Under the pieces are notes generated by a model. The model was not told the DNA's origin. It searched no databases and saw only the letters and a list, made by a program, of their open reading frames with translations. Below are positions 21,901 to 34,333 of a DNA stretch of 64,000 nucleotides, in pieces. The position numbers and the translations under genes are program-made. Every line of letters begins with the position of its first letter. The stretch's first letter is position 1. The stretch spans positions 19,158,001-19,222,000 of the forward strand of contig NC_065877.1 of NCBI RefSeq assembly GCF_933775445.1, written 5' to 3'. Source of the DNA: Argentina anserina. Lineage: Eukaryota > Streptophyta > Magnoliopsida > Rosales > Rosaceae.

Positions 21901-24240
21901 ATCATCCTAAAGGGAAGCAAAGAAAAAAACAAACAAAAGTCTGTTTGACTCGTTTTGAATTATAACAACATGCATAGAATATATATTAATTGGAAACAGG
22001 TTGTCGGAACAATAACTTCTTGGGCTCCATCTGGTAACAGGGAGAGCAAAGCAACTTTCGCAGCTGCATGTTCCGCATCCTTCATAGTAGGAAGAAATTC
22101 TTGACCCTGATAAGTCCGTCCATCAATTGTTACTGTACATTTGAAACGAGTGTTATGAGGAGGACCTTCACGCTCACAAGAGTAGACAGGTAAAATGAGA
22201 TTCCTCTTCTGAGCATAATATTGCAGCTGGTTCTTATGCAAATGTTGTACATCTACACCCCAAATAAAAATAGTATTAGTTGAAAAACATGGAAAATCAC
22301 AAAAAAGTCAATGGGTATGAACTACGACTTATAAGTGAGTTAATTGATTAGTAAAATGTGTGGAGGTAGAATGTCGAAATTACAAACTGGATATGTCATT
22401 TCTCTCGTTACAAAATCTAAGTTTCATGTCCAACATTCCAACATGCTAGCGTAACAATAGAATGATGATAATTACATTCGAGCTTCATTCACATCTTTCA
22501 TATGAAAATTTATTTTTACATGCACGGAAAACTTTTTCTAAACGATGCAAATTACTGAAGATCCTCTGTAACAACCCAACAAGCTTGAAGGTTATGTGAA
22601 AAGAATCAAATTACTCCAGTGAGACAACTGATAGAATATTAAGCTCAGCTTCAATAACTAAAAAATATATCACTAGAGCGTATACAGAAAAAGTTGTCTA
22701 ATATTTAGATCTATTATCACCTTCAACATTTAATGTTCTGCCAGTGCTCTGAGAACCACAAACAGTAGCATTATCGATGACCTGAGGAGCTTGAGGCTCT
22801 TGCAATTGCTGTGGCATGTTTGTACAACTCCATTCAGAGCCCGGTCCTGGGATTACAAGCATTTGAAAATGTGAAAAAAGAAAAAGAAAAAAACAATAGA
22901 GGTAATACAAGGTAAGTTTCGGCACACGAAACACCTCAGTTAACAAAGTTTCATGTGGAAAAAGATCAAGTCATATTGTCCGTTCACCATTAGTAATGGT
23001 CTGTTAATGATCACAAACCCATCAATTATTTAGATTAGTCGCTTTTAACTACTACGGGAAAATTCAAAGAGAAGCCCCTCCATTAAAAGGCAAAGTAGAT
23101 AAATCACATACAGTAACTTAACCAGATAAGCAACATCACATCATCACAATATTAAATTTAAGGGACTGCATATCAGGATCAATATAGAAAATGCCAGAAA
23201 AGTAAAACTCTTTCAAAAGTCCCATTCAAAAGTAAGATTAGCGAAACTCTCAAGTGGGCCATTAATTAAATTCACAACCATAGCACCAAACTTCTATAAC
23301 TAAATAGAGTTGAAATAATCATGTCAACATATGATGAAGTACGCTTTATCTGGATCAGTTATGAATCAAAAGCAGTTCCTTTAAAGGTATGATCATGAAC
23401 CTAAATGATCTGATGGTAATGGCAGAATTATCATCGTCTTGAAAGCATCAGAAAACATGCAATGTCGCAAACGGTAGTATGGTAGTTACGACAATCTGAA
23501 ATTTATCATTGAATAGTAATATATAGTTGAATCTCGGCAGCTAAAAGTCACTAAATAAAACCGCCACACGTACACTCAATACAAACATGATTTTTTGTTC
23601 CATTTAGTCCAGATGTATCTCTTACAAACTCCATATCAAACCAAGTTGCTTTTAAGTAATCGAACAAAAACCTACTATTCCAACAGAAAGTATCGATATC
23701 AATTCACCAAGCACACTCTCTGAACACCAAATCCAAGCTATTCTCCTGCTTTCGCATACCATTTCCGTATATCTACTGATCAAGAGCTGTACAGCCTCAA
23801 TAAACAACATATCACACAAGCTATATCACTATGATCAAATGTTCAACATTTGCACAACTCAAAATTTCAGCACCAAAAAAACAGGATTTTCAAACAGAAA
23901 TTAGAAACTAACAATATCAAACCACAGCATAACTTGAGAGCCAGAATCGTGCACCTGCAATAAGAGGGAAACCGGAAGGAAGAGGGCGGGAACCACCTGG
24001 AGGTACGGCGGCGGCGGGGGCGGGAGGGGGAGAAGAGAAGTGATGAAAAGCGATGCAAGCGGCGTCGTTTTGGGCGAGCTTGGAGGACCTGAAGGATTGG
24101 GCAGCGTTGAAAGTGAGGCCGCTGACGACGACGGTGGCAGAGAAGCGAGGGTCGTGATCGAGGCCCTCCTTGGTGCTGGTGTACTCGGGTAACGACCACG
24201 CCTTCTTCTGGCACACATCCTGCAGCTTCGACTTGAACAT
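18942..24240 (-). CDS. Double-stranded RNA-binding protein with three dsRBDs (DRB family)
   Basis: Six exons join in phase to 447 residues: 23997-24240, 22721-22846, 22017-22252, 21687-21906, 20717-20899, 18942-19276. dsRBD1 is at residues 1 to about 70 (MFKSKLQDVCQKK to NDAACIAFHHF). dsRBD2 is at about 129-197 (HKNQLQYYAQKRN to HAAAKVALLSLL). dsRBD3 is at about 205-275 (LYKNLLQELLQKEG to VSAAKVAYNTL). A Pro/Ser-rich tail follows and ends TVLPISDENWIAV, a motif I associate with plant DRB C-termini. The Arabidopsis DRB1-DRB5 proteins have two dsRBDs, so three is notable. DRB proteins partner with Dicer-like enzymes in miRNA/siRNA production; which partner applies here is unknown. dsRBD1 and dsRBD2 are separated by a Gln-rich linker in exon 2. 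The ATG chosen starts dsRBD1 directly, as in other DRBs. Confidence 0.87.
19614..19632. repeat. Poly-C run (19 C) in the last intron of the DRB gene
   Basis: Nineteen consecutive C on the plus strand, poly-G on the gene strand, in an otherwise AT-rich intron. Length may be affected by polymerase or assembly slippage. Confidence 0.9.
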
Positions 24241-24935
24241 TGGGTGCCCTAGTGATATTGGGATTCGGGTCGGTGGGGTGGAGGAGGCTCATGCATCTTG
24301 TGCACCAGGATATGAAACGGATGAGCGATGAAGGAAATGGAATACAAGGTAAACTACTCTCTAGTCAGCTGACCGCATATATAGCATGGATAATCTGATA
24401 AAAGAAAACGACAAAGAAAAATAGAATATAACTGAATAACTCAAACAAATCACTAAAATAAATTCATATGACCCAAAATAAATTGTTTTTCCATGCGGAG
24501 AGAAACAATATGGACTAGATTCGAAAGTGAGAGAGCGTGTTCATGTACAATAAATAGGGAAAATATTCATTTTTACGCACGAGTACATCAGTTTCACAAG
24601 CACACAGGACCGTGCAAAAATGATAGTTTAGAATGAAAAATAATCATGAAATGTAGATAATTGAATGTGATTGAAGAAGAAAAGAATCGACTAGTATTGA
24701 TTTATGAATCATCCCTTTTTTCAGAAATTTTAAATGCACTCTAATAACATCTTAATACACACCCATATTTTGTTTTTTTTCTCTAATAAGATATATAAAT
24801 AAGTTAAATGACTATAATAGACATATATTTTTAGAAGGAAAAAAGCATGGCGCAATATCTAGACTTACGTAGAAAATATGTCTTCTTCATTGTATACTAG
24901 AACTTATATTAGTTGTTATTATATATTTTCATTAT
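24241..24935. other. Upstream region of the DRB gene
   Basis: This should contain the DRB promoter and leader on the minus strand. AT-rich; no clear TATA element stands out and no ORF is convincing. Confidence 0.45.
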
Positions 24936-25154
24936 AACAATGTAACGACCCTAAAATTTCGAACCTAAAAACTCAAAATTTCAAAGTCGTTAAACATCAA
25001 AACAATCTCATGAAAACGAAATCATTTAAAATGCACAGCGGATCATTACTGAGTTTTCAATACAACTCAGAAAACCAATTATTACAACCCAAATTTATAA
25101 TTCAACATTACATAAGATGGAAAAGTAATAATCCTCACAATCTCTCACAGAACT

Positions 25155-25486
25155 CACAAACAAATCCACACCAATTCTCACACACAAATCCACGCTAGAA
25201 ACCTCACCACAAGAAGGATACGAACAACTTCGAGTCTCCAGAGTCGTCACTCAATCTCCACTAATCAATACCTGCGAAATTATCCCCTACACCATCGAAT
25301 TGGTGCACCGGGATTGTAAACACAAACAAATCCACACCAATTCTCACACACAAATCCACGCTAGAAACCTCACCACAAGAAGGATACGAACGACTTCGAG
25401 TCTCCAGAGTCGTCACTCAATCTCCACTAATCAATACCTGCGGAATTATCCCCTACACCATCGAATTGGTGCACCGGGATTGTAAA
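25155..25486. repeat. Tandem duplication of about 166 bp inside the solo LTR
   Basis: Two nearly identical copies start at 25155 and 25321, each beginning CACAAACAAATCCACACC and each containing a CACCATCGAATTGGTGCACC segment. The few differences (such as CGAACAACTT versus CGAACGACTT) imply a recent duplication. Confidence 0.92.
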
Positions 25487-25727
25487 CACAAACCCGGTAA
25501 GCTTATAGCTCGTATGAGTAAAATGAAAATATAATTCGCATATCAATATATACAAAAAATCACAAATCAACAAATATAAATGCCCTCATGAGTCAATGGA
25601 CGGCCCATCTGGTCGTCCCAAAAATATATGAAATGAAAGTGCTCATGAGAAATCGGGCAACCCTTCTGGTTACCCAAAAACATTTATGATACGGGTACTA
25701 AAACCCTTGTGAAAGTGCTCATGCCAA

Positions 25728-26220
25728 ACACGTCCGAAGACTGGTCAGAAGACATAAACACGTACAATAATCTACTCATTATTGTACAATTTCATCACAT
25801 ATTCAATATATAATTCTCATCGTCACTGTGATCATAATTCACAACGAAATCCTAACAGTATATAATATAGCAAACTATATATATTTGTACCTATTTACCA
25901 TTTATACAATATATATATATATATAATCCACTTTATTATATACATGTCATATTTCTTAAACACATCCGAAGACAAAACGATTTAACAAATCTCAACGTTA
26001 AACCATGTACAATAATCTACTCATTATTGTACAAATTAAATCATATGCTCAATATTAAATTCTCGTCATCGAAATGACTAATTCCAATGAATTCATAACA
26101 GCATATAATATAGCAAACTATATATATATATATGTACTTATTACCATTTATACAATATATATGTAATCCACTATATTGTATACATATCGTAATTCAATAT
26201 TAAAAACTCTTGAAAAATCT
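25728..26220. repeat. Diverged tandem duplication of about 245 bp inside the solo LTR
   Basis: GTACAATAATCTACTCATT occurs at 25762 and 26007, followed in both copies by the same order of phrases: CTCAATAT, TAGCAAACTATATATA, TACCATTTATACAATATATA. Divergence is clearly greater than in the 166-bp repeat, so this duplication is older. Confidence 0.85.
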
Positions 26221-27380
26221 TGAATCTCCGCACGATAGATTCATAAATATGTGAGATTTTACTCACCTTATCGACTCGAGCGTAATTCCACAATTTCTGA
26301 AGATAATTCATTTCCTTGATTTATCGATCACCTTGAAAAGATAAGAAAAGAATTTAGAAATATTTCGTAAACCTTTAAATGCCGAAACAGTAATAATCGG
26401 TTACTGTTCAGCAATTTTCGGTTTTACGAATTTACTGTTTACTGTTTACTGTTCATTGTTCAATGTTACTATTCACGTATTTACTATTTATGTATTAATG
26501 TACAAATACACATCCAATACGTATCTCTGTACGAGTACATACTGTTTATGTATAAATACTATTCAAATGTACGTATTGTCTCAGTAAATAATAATTACCG
26601 AATTACCCTTCCAAAATTACTTTTTACCTTTACTAAAAGTAATTTACATTTACATTTACCGTACGTAAATAAAATTTACATTTACATTTACCGTACGTAA
26701 ATAAAATGTATATTTACCGTACATAAATAAAATTTACATTTACTGTGTCAGAGTTACTGTTCACGCGCCGCCGCACGTGGCGGCGCGTGGGGTACACGCG
26801 CCACTCACCGGCGACCGCGCGTGGGGCTCACGCGCCTTCTCCGACGCCGGAGCGTATCACGCCACCTCCGCCCCAAAACTCATCCTCTCCTCCTCCTCTT
26901 TCTTCCTATGGTCGCAGACCACCCCTAGACTGCCCCACGCCCCCACACGCGCCGCCTAAGGCAGCGGTGTTCATCATTTCTCCCCCTCCTCGATCTCACT
27001 CTAATCTCCTCCACAAATCAACCAAAACATCCATAATACACACAACAACAATCACCATATCATTTAGAGTCGAAACCTCACCTATTTTTGGTCTTGGAGG
27101 CACCGAAGCTCGTCGGAGAGCTTGGTGTAGTCGTGCGGTCCGGCGAGGCGCGACGAGCTTCACGGCAGCGAGCTGGCTCGGGTCTTGCTCGGTGGTGCGT
27201 CGCGTCGTGCCTGCGATGTCGCTGGTGCCGGCGGTGAGGAGCACGTCCCTCGGTGGAAGGAGATCGTTTGGCGAGCCGAGAGGATGAGAGGGAGTCTTCG
27301 GGAGAGAGAAGAAAGGGAGGCGGGGGAAAGAGGGAAGAAAGAGGTTTCCAATTATGGGAACCCTAGCTGAAAACATTTCC

Positions 27381-27389
27381 TTTTATACC
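27381..27389 (-). promoter_or_regulatory. TATA box of the solo LTR
   Basis: On the minus strand the sequence reads TGGTATAAAA, followed about 30 bases later by CAGCTAGGGTT, a typical plant transcript-leader start. It fits the U3/R boundary of the LTR. Confidence 0.6.
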
Positions 27390-27712
27390 AGTTTCCAAAA
27401 TCGGAAACAAACTTTCGACGTTAATAACTTTCGCGTCTCATGTCCGATTCGAACGCGTCACATGTCCACGCACTCGTATCGACGAGCTCTACAACTTTCG
27501 TGAAGTAAGTTTTCGCAACTGAGCGACGAAATAAAAGTCGATATATACGTTGCGGAAACGTAACGTTTTTCTAATTAAACGTTCCGAGAACGTTTCCGTT
27601 TCTCGTTTCACAACGTCGCAACCAATCACATTCATTCTAATTAAATTTCACAACTTTATAGAATTTATATCAAACCAAAATATTGTTTGAAATGTAGGGT
27701 TATTACAAACAA

Positions 27713-28335
27713 TTCTTAATTTTCTTCTTGTATAATTGCAAGCCATGTTAAATAACTTAATACATATTTTTGTTTGATTTTGATTGATGTTGGAGTTGTA
27801 ACAACAATAATTCTCCATTTAGTTATCAATTGATTCAATTCGTAATGATCATTTGAATATAGAATTAAATTTATAGCCAAAACTAATCAAACGTATGATT
27901 TGAAAATATTTTTTTAAACAATTATTACAATTACATTAAATATTATGATAATTAATGATTTTTCTAGAATAAAGGCTTTTAGGCACTTTGGGATGTGTAT
28001 TTAGTAAAAAAATAATTAAGTTGTGAGTGGTATTAAGTAGGGGTGTGTATTAAGAGATTAGTATTTAAGAACGAATTTCTAATAAGATAAAACTTATACC
28101 CATGTTCTGATTACTTCACATAAAACACTTTTTCCCAAAATGATCGGAATTGAATTATTACATCCACAGTTGTTATTAGACCAAAACTCAATTTTCTTTT
28201 AACAGTTCACTATTTAGATTTGTGTACAAAAATCACTTTGATTAGTCTGTATGTTTACCATGTTGATTTGAAAATTTAAGTGAATATTGATCTTTGATAA
28301 ATATTATAGTAAACTTTGTTCACATTTAATATTAA
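27713..28335. other. AT-rich spacer; nothing recognised
   Basis: The sequence lies between the solo LTR and a possible Helitron end. No ORF or repeat boundary is visible. Confidence 0.5.
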
Positions 28336-28370
28336 CTAGATAGGTTGCCCACACTTGGTTGCGGGTTTGT
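28336..28370 (-). mobile_element. Possible Helitron 3' terminus
   Basis: Read on the minus strand, a hairpin CCCGCA-ACCAAG-TGTGGG (one G.T wobble) is followed 12 bases later by CTAG, and the next host base is T. Hairpin plus CTRR plus T is the Helitron 3' end. The matching 5' TC end would lie to the right in the plus-strand coordinates but I could not place it, and no Rep/helicase ORF is visible, so any element is non-autonomous or decayed. Confidence 0.45.
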
Positions 28371-31300
28371 TTATGGAAAAAGAAATTGTGAAATGGAAGT
28401 TGTTTAATCTATTGTATATCTTTATTTATTACATTTAAGATGTGGAAGAAAACTTGTGATACAAACTTTCATATGTTGTAAAGTCCTGCCTCTGCAATCT
28501 TGATCACAGTTGCATTCTAGTGCTCAACATCATTTGACAACTTCTGTTCTATAATATCTGTATAAATAGAGAAATATAAGCATGAGTGTTGATATTGCAA
28601 TGGAATTTTGAAATTAAGTTAACAAAAATGAGAAATTGATGAAGGATATGGCTGGTCATGTTGCTCACCTAAAACTTAGATTGGCATCCCTATGTCAGTT
28701 CTCTTTTAATAGCATTTACTCACATGCATTGACTGAAATAACCTTAGATTGACATCCTTGTGTAAGCATTCACCTGTCAAATCTCAACTAATCATACACC
28801 TGTAGAGTATATTCTCCAACAGCCAAACAATAAAATGTAATGCTTACTGGCTCAATTATGCTTTCTTGAATGAATATACTCTCAATCAAATTATAAAAGA
28901 GTTAGAATCGTAACATGACCTTGCAAGAGTGTAGTCAATTCCATAATAGCTTTAAAACTGCACACTGGATAGTGAAATTCAAAAGAAAACTTCAAAGCTC
29001 GACCTTTAACTATGATCCCTACAATTTTCTAGTATATACAATAAATTTTCAAGCCAAAAACCTAGTAATCAGAATAGTTACAGCCAAAAAATTCACCAAA
29101 CTAATAGATAATCCTTTGTATAAAAAGAGAAGAAAGGAAATAAAAGCATATCTCAGGACAAAGAAAAAAAAGACCTCTCAATAAAAATGAAAAATGAAAG
29201 CTCACCATCAAATAAGTATACACCTAACACTTGATTTACTTTCACTAAATTAATTTTAGGAATTAAAAAAAAAAGCAATACCTGAGTTAAAAAGTTATGC
29301 ATGCAATATGTTCACTCTCTCTATTAGATGGGTTTCCTTTGTACTGGTCAGTCTAATCTTTGACATATGCCATTGTCGTTTGCAGCCTCATATTTTATAG
29401 TACACATTTAAAGCTATACATCACCTAACGACACATAGGATTTTTAGTACTTGTCTATCCTATATTTTTACAAAATATCAATAAGTAAGAAATCTCAGAT
29501 AAAACAGAAGCTTACAAAATGTAGGGAAGTACTTACCTTACCCATTAAAATAGGATACCTTCTAAAGGTAAATACTAATGTTAGATGAGATGAAAAATAG
29601 TTAAATATATATATGCAAGCAATCCGAACATGAATTTTATGGATCCAAAGAACCAATGTTACAAAAGCATACATACTGAGTGTGGGGCCTGAAAGAAAGG
29701 ACACCAACAAATTTCGAAAGAGACTTAACTGGTGTACATAATGAATTGAACTCATCTATAACTTCAGTAAAAGAAACAAACATAGATAAACATTCCATTG
29801 TATTCTTTGTTTTTTAGAAGAAACATACACATTCCATTGTATTGTTATATTGATACTGATGGCAAAATGTGTTCTAGAGAAAAAGAAAAACTGTAAACAA
29901 GAACAAAGCATGAGGAATGAGATGGGAAAAATTAACCATCCAATATTAAGGTTGAGTACAATGAGCTGAACAATTGATCTCTCATGCTCTGTAAATATAA
30001 ATTGACCTTTTACTTTCTTATATAAATTGTAAATTTTGTCGTCGATATTTTGTTGTACTCGTGATATATACTGTACTAAGGGGGTTTATATTTTTAATGT
30101 GAGTAGTTTTTGTTACAAAAGGGTTTTCAAATTGTCTTCTCTTTATCTTCAATTGTTACGGTGCTATAGCTGCTGCTAGAACCTATAAAGCTATTAAGTA
30201 GATAGTAATGTGAAGAATGAATGAATTTAAACCAATAATATATGGAAATCTTTAAATAGAAGAGGTTTAATATTCCATTTATCAAACAACATACATGTTT
30301 TTGTAGCTGGCCACTTAAATAGAACGTCTCCAAATTCCTATACCAACAAAACTTGAACATCTGCCAATAACAATAGCTATAAGGTCAACATTATAAAACA
30401 TTGTAGTTTCTAAATATCGCATAACATGTAACAAAATACTAACGTGCATACCCCAAATTCTTAAACATACAAATAATTAAGTGGATCCATGCCTTTTTTA
30501 AATCAAATAACCAAAAAGTATGAAGTGCACTCCTACACCAATTTGATAGGCAACATCGTTAACCTAATACAAAGTTAATCAGTTAGATCTTATCAAACAA
30601 ATAAGGATATAGATATAGCAAATGTCATATGGAATATCAACGTAAAGATAACTTCTACCAGTAAATGGCGTTTTCAAATGGAATAAAAGTGAAAGTTAAG
30701 AACCCAAAAATGATTTTTTTAAAAAAGCCACAGAAATCCAGAAACATTTCCAAGAGAAAGATACATGCAATGAAAACTCATGACCAATCATAAACATAAA
30801 TAAACTCACCTTAAATGACCTCAAACATTGACAAATCAGGGACAAAAACCTACATAAAAGAAAAAAGCCCCAATTAAATTCAATTTAAGATAACTTCAGA
30901 AATACATATCAATCAAAAACTTGATAATCAATCCTTTAAAGCACATTTATAAACACAATCCAACTGACGGGCAATTTTGGCACCAAATCCTCATTCCTTG
31001 ACATGTTCTTTCTATTTAGTCTCTGCAAAATCTACAAATGTACAATAAATGAAATTAGCACAATGTCATGGATAGAGAATATAGATATTAGATGGAAAAC
31101 ATCAAACATGTTTTTGTCAACATTGTCTATTCTAAACTAAATAGTTTAGTTAGAACTGACTAAAAAAGGTAGTAGCTTATGTCTTAATTCAATCAGAACA
31201 AAATACATGCAAATAGAACCTAGTTTTGGACCCCAAGATAGTACCTGACAAAATTATATGATTGTATAACCCATAATAAACCAAATCACAATCAAGAAAA

Positions 31301-33178
31301 CCAAATCGCTTCCAACCTCAGATTGCTCTTTGCTTCTCTTATATTCCTCCTCCAATCACGTTTATTCCTCCTCACGGCTTGCTGGCTATTCGATTGTTTA
31401 AATTAGTAGAACTAAGGGACGAACGGTATAATGAACATCAAATGATTTTTTGTAAGCCAAGCAGATACATTGGATCGAAACATGTATCAATAAATAATAA
31501 TAGCAGTCAGCATTAAAACACTGCACCATTGTATAATCCAATAATAACCCACACCAGGTTAACCAAAAGTGACAGCATTCACTTGTTACTTGAATTACTT
31601 GAATGAATACCTATTATTGAAGCACTTTCATGGTACTTGGTTGCTTTATGGATTGTAAATTATTATTCCAAGCATAGTAGTGCCATAATCTCTGTAGATT
31701 GAAAAATATTCTAAATTAGTGACAAACTATATGTTTATCGCAGACCACCAATCCATTTTAGTAACAAAACTATGAAAAGTTGTAAATCCATATAATTTTA
31801 AATGTCACACCTCCAGTATCATCAAATAAGTATCAGTGACATTTTGATGAACACCTTCCATGAGTTCTCCTCACCTTTGCAACCTAAAACATCAACTTTT
31901 GATAAACAAAGGAACATGACGCATGGGTTAATCTCAAGTGATAGAAACATGTTCAAATAAGTCCAATTTCTTAAATATAAAAACCATCCAAAACTTTCAG
32001 TAGCATCTCACTGAATACTTTGAAAAAGAACATTACTCTCCAAACATGATAAAATCATTCTTGTTCTGTCAATAACCTGGTCACCTCTTCTGCAACCACC
32101 CAAAAGCAGTTCACAGCTTCTAATCATTTTTCAATCAGCTCTAACCAAAATACTTAGCAGCATTTTGTCAAACATCTTTTGTGCGGATTGTAAATAAAGG
32201 ATTACAACGTGAGAGTTATTACTCACTATAGCAATCAAAGATAACATGAGTGTATAGAGAAAAAGAGAAAAAGTCCACCATTGTCATTGAATTATTTCAA
32301 AATCGAAGATAGCGATAATCATGAAAAAATTGCTTCTTTGGATTTAATGGTCTCAATGATACTGAAAAATACAGGAATCGATAACGACACGATAAACAAA
32401 AATTCAGAACAGCTATAATTTAATAACAAATGTAACCCATATTGAAACTTAAAGCAAAAGAGATATAAAAAAAAAGGAAAACAAAATTAGTTAAACCAAA
32501 AAGATTTCACTTTATTTGAATTCAATCTGAGCAATCTGGGGTTAGAGCAAAACCTATCAAATTGATAAGAGCAAGTTTTGGTCCCCAAGATAGTACCTGA
32601 GGAGATTGATCTGATCACATGTATAAGATTAAGAGTTGGATATGACTCCTTCATCATAAGCTTAAAATCCAAATGATATGCAGAAAAAATAGACCAAATG
32701 TAATTTTTTCCTTCTTCCTCAACACCTTGTGAGTAGAAAAAGCATCGTTGGTTAAAAAAATCAATAGAACAAGCAAACAAAGAGAACAATGGAAGAGTCG
32801 AATTCCCTCACCCGATCGCAGTACTCATATTGCGTAAATGGAGAAACGCATAACCCAAAATATTTGAACTGAAAAGTAGTAAGCATACTTGATCAAAAGT
32901 CGTTCTCGGTAAAAGCGGTCATCTTATTATTTCAGTGTATTCGAGGTTTTGGTTTTGGAAAAGAGGAGGTCGGTCTGTTTATCGAACCATGTACAATTTT
33001 ATCTACAAAACAACTTGTAGCTCCCAAGACTATATACCTCGCAAGGGGAAGGGCGCATGCGTCAATTTAACAAAGTGGCAGTCATGTGAATATTATGGAA
33101 AACCTGGGTTCTCTGACAGAACCCTTATGAACAGTACGCACCTATAGCGCGTCTAATATATATAGTAAATAGTAAATA
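28371..33178. other. Long AT-rich region without a supported gene
   Basis: Only short ORFs without family similarity are present. It may be partly the body of the putative Helitron. A 24-base phrase around CCCCAAGATAGTACCTGA occurs twice, near 31222 and 32576, and on the minus strand each could act as a splice-donor context (CAG|GTACTATC). A non-coding transcript is possible but unproved. Confidence 0.4.
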
Positions 33179-33228
33179 TTGTTTTTCTCTGCTAGGGTTT
33201 GCTTAGCGGCTTTGATAAGATCTCCAAA

Positions 33229-33543
33229 ATGGGCGGTGACGGTGAACCTCAGACTAGGAGGATTGGGTTGTTCTTTTCCCTTTCGTTCTCTAGAGAATCT
33301 CATAGTGGTGGTAGGGCTCCTCACTGCTTTAATTATCTACCGTTTCTTTTCTTCTTTTTATTGTTTCTTGATATCCCTCTTCTTGGAGCCGGAATGGTTG
33401 TGCTGGTGTTTGGGTTCAAGGTGCTTGAAGTCGATGTGAGCTGGGATCCTAATGGAACCAGATGTAGAATTTTGACCTTATTGGGTTTGAATCTACTTTT
33501 GGTTCTCCTCTTAGCTAACGACAATGCAATTAAGGCTAGGTAG
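33229..33543 (+). CDS. Hypothetical small membrane protein
   Basis: A 104-residue ORF beginning MGGDGEPQTRR. I do not recognise its family. It has a basic N-terminus, a first hydrophobic segment at about residues 39-65 (rich in Phe/Leu), a short polar loop containing SWDPNGTRC, and a second hydrophobic segment at about 78-95, ending NAIKAR. The ATG has a good context (CCAAAATGGGC), and a TATA-like ATATATATAG at about 33157 followed by a GCTAGGGTTT leader motif precedes it. An upstream in-frame ATG at 33199 is less likely given that leader. It could be a real small gene or chance; no intron or neighbour supports it. Confidence 0.35.
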   Translation: MGGDGEPQTRRIGLFFSLSFSRESHSGGRAPHCFNYLPFLFFFLLFLDIPLLGAGMVVLVFGFKVLEVDVSWDPNGTRCRILTLLGLNLLLVLLLANDNAIKAR

Positions 33544-34333
33544 TGGAGGAAATTACCCTTGTATGTATGTTAAGTCGGCAACCATTTAAAACCCAATTTG
33601 ATACCTCGCCAGAAAAAATTAAATCTAAGGATGTTGGTATGCGATTTTGAATGGTAGCAACTTTGTACCGACAATGTTGTTTTGTGATGGTCGTCAACGC
33701 CAATGGTCGGAAGCTAGTGTTCACACAAGAAATGACGGCTCTGCCCCTAGTGTTTCACTTGATTAAGCTGGTGCAGGTTTGAGCCTATGCCAGCCCAATT
33801 AGTTTCACTTTGTGGATTGGGCTCCTATGTTTGTGTGGCTGGTTTGGATTTGATCTTTATGACCCATCGTGAGGTCTAACTATGATCAAGGGTAGACTAT
33901 GCTTATGTGGTTAAAAAAAAAAGTAAGCTTTGTTCACAAAAAAAATATTGTGAGGTTGATGATAATCCTATAAATCATGTTGTATATAAGCGAAAAAACA
34001 GTAGAACAAGATCAAGCTACAAAGCTTCATCAACCATCTTAGAACATTAATGTCTCAACAACTGAATGTGTTTAAAGTTCAAAACGTGTTGTAGTCGGAG
34101 GATGGAGAAACAGTGATGTCGTACAACTCATGAGTACGTTAGGTCCAGTCTACCATGTCGAGTTAGGAAAAATCTAATAATTTTTTTTGAACAATTTTAA
34201 ATTGTTAAAAAATTTCTCAAGTATTTCGCTTTTTAAATAGAATATTGAATAGCCAAAATAATCATAATTTTATTCAATTATAAGGAGGCTTTTATCTTAG
34301 CATAAAATCATATATGTCGATTAATCAAAGATT
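33544..34333. other. Spacer; possible retroposed tail
   Basis: No ORF is supported. A short A-run at about 33913-33922 ends a stretch that could be a retroposon 3' end, but no target duplication is clear. Confidence 0.4.

Larger units (their letters stand above)
24941..27707 (-). mobile_element. Large solo LTR (2.77 kb) with TSD AACAA
   Basis: The segment starts TGTAACGACCC and ends GGGTTATTACA, an inverted terminal pair with TG...CA ends. AACAA flanks it directly on both sides (24936-24940 and 27708-27712). No gag-pol internal region adjoins it, so it is a solo LTR left by recombination between the two LTRs of one element. Its size and terminal words resemble large plant Gypsy LTRs. A TATA box on the minus strand (27381-27389), followed by a GC-rich leader-like region, shows the transcriptional orientation. 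ORFs in the GC-rich part (26745-27287) are by-products of base composition. Confidence 0.88.

Noticed and set aside
25155..26220. Spaced repeats that might suggest a CRISPR-like array
   Set aside because: Only two copies each of long units (166 and 245 bp) inside a plant LTR; no short repeat-spacer pattern.
26745..27287. 180-residue Pro/Ser/Arg-rich ORF and several overlapping ORFs
   Set aside because: It lies in the GC-rich part of a solo LTR bounded by a TSD, reads in several frames at once and has no domain, so it is a base-composition artefact.
28915..29184. 89-residue Lys-rich plus-strand ORF
   Set aside because: AT-rich chance ORF with no domain and no promoter context.
33719..33940. 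Possible SINE: B-box-like GGTTTGAGCC, then an A-run near 33913, with TGTTCACA on both sides
   Set aside because: No convincing A box, the B box matches poorly, and the flanking match does not sit at the correct distance from the A-run.
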